The notes below the pieces were generated by a model. That model saw only the letters and a program-made list of their open reading frames with translations, searched no databases and was not told the origin of the DNA. Of a stretch of DNA of 64,000 nt, positions 63,752 through 64,000 are shown piece after piece (position 1 is the stretch's first letter; every line of letters starts with the position of its first letter). This stretch comes from Mangrovicoccus ximenensis (lineage in GTDB: Bacteria > Pseudomonadota > Alphaproteobacteria > Rhodobacterales > Rhodobacteraceae): the NCBI RefSeq assembly GCF_003056725.1, contig NZ_QBKZ01000015.1:154760-218759 (forward strand), read 5' to 3'. The position numbers were made by a program, and so were the translations under genes.

Positions 63752-64000
63752 TCACTCCCCCGCGATCATCCGGAGCCCCTGGGTCACGTCGGTCCTGACC
63801 GCCAGCCGCAGACCGGGCTCGTCCCCCGCCTTCAGCGCCTCGATGATCAGCCGGTGGCCATGCGGCACGCCGGTGCGGCCGAGCCGTCCGTAGAGCGCCC
63901 CCATCGTCGGGCCGAGCTGCAGCCAGACGGTTTCCAGCATCGCCAGCATCGCCGGGGCCTGCGCCCGCAGGTAGAGAGTGCGGTGGAATTCCAGATTGTG
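63752..64000 (-). CDS. GntR-family regulator, FCD domain (C-terminal part, runs off the window)
   Basis: The last 82 residues of an FCD effector domain: HNLEFHRTLYLRAQAPAMLA, ETVWLQLGPTMGAL, HRLIIEALKAGDEPGLRLAV, TDVTQGLRMI (His residues of the FCD metal site visible). The DNA-binding N-terminus lies beyond base 64000. FadR/LldR-type regulators of organic-acid catabolism have this domain. Confidence 0.85.
   Translation of the reverse strand, partial: HNLEFHRTLYLRAQAPAMLAMLETVWLQLGPTMGALYGRLGRTGVPHGHRLIIEALKAGDEPGLRLAVRTDVTQGLRMIAGE

Overview
The window is high-GC DNA (roughly two-thirds G+C by eye) and most likely comes from an alphaproteobacterium of the Rhodobacteraceae. The support is a repABC-type RepA/RepB pair, a sufS gene preceded by a YIP1 membrane protein, the murB-ddl-ftsQ gene order, a TctCBA tripartite tricarboxylate transporter, a CoxL/CoxS-type molybdenum hydroxylase, and a holin/DUF3618/DUF2945/PLDc_N/YihY membrane cluster of a kind I associate with this family. 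The family assignment is an inference from gene content.

Layout. 1-3.1 kb: fragments of a LysR regulator and of glnE, a 5'-truncated eutB, and an intact eutC (ethanolamine ammonia-lyase). 3.2-6.3 kb: an IS21 remnant, a YqaA-like protein coupled to a Crp/Fnr regulator, a degenerate receiver, and DUF1328. 6.3-12 kb: truncated pcaF thiolase, MFS exporter, truncated thioesterase, RraA-like aldolase, D-2-hydroxyacid dehydrogenase and a divergent LysR. 12-17.8 kb: truncated integrase beside tRNA-Arg(CCG), sufS, YIP1, a broken ftsQ, ddl, murB, a small lipoprotein. 18.5-24.4 kb: lepA, a PycTM-like gene, a RES/Xre toxin-antitoxin pair, and repA with a truncated repB joined to the tail of dprA. 24.4-30.3 kb: topA, recQ and gene fragments. 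30.4-36.8 kb: a decayed molybdenum-hydroxylase operon and a partial flavin-monooxygenase/ABC-permease/amidohydrolase operon. 36.8-43.2 kb: metallopeptidase, FNT channel, AI-2E-type exporter, yajC-secD-secF. 43.4-51.1 kb: tctCBA, then an amidohydrolase fragment joined to an RND efflux operon. 51-55.4 kb: DUF1127 protein, lldD-type oxidase, a frameshifted RTX/Hint pseudogene. 55.4-64 kb: an envelope-protein cluster, PLD and EnvC fragments, ctpA, exoD, and the end of a GntR/FCD regulator.

The main feature is the density of abrupt gene-to-gene junctions. About fifteen to twenty genes are cut, usually with a recognisable fragment on each side. Several cuts, but not all, carry short remnants of IS ends: an IS903-like IS5-family end, an IS21 end, and a third unassigned end. 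No complete transposase is present. This is what IS-mediated rearrangement followed by decay would leave, but an assembly chimera must be excluded because essential ftsQ is one of the broken genes. Intact housekeeping genes (sufS, ddl, murB, lepA, topA, recQ, yajC-secDF, ctpA) lie between the junctions.

The most biologically suggestive locus is 20.3-24.4 kb. A PycTM/DUF5706-like membrane protein sits directly behind lepA with no cyclase in the window, next to a RES/Xre module and a plasmid-type partition/replication locus fused into dprA. This looks like a plasmid-derived or defence-type remnant in a chromosomal neighbourhood. Nothing here is convincingly a wholly new system.
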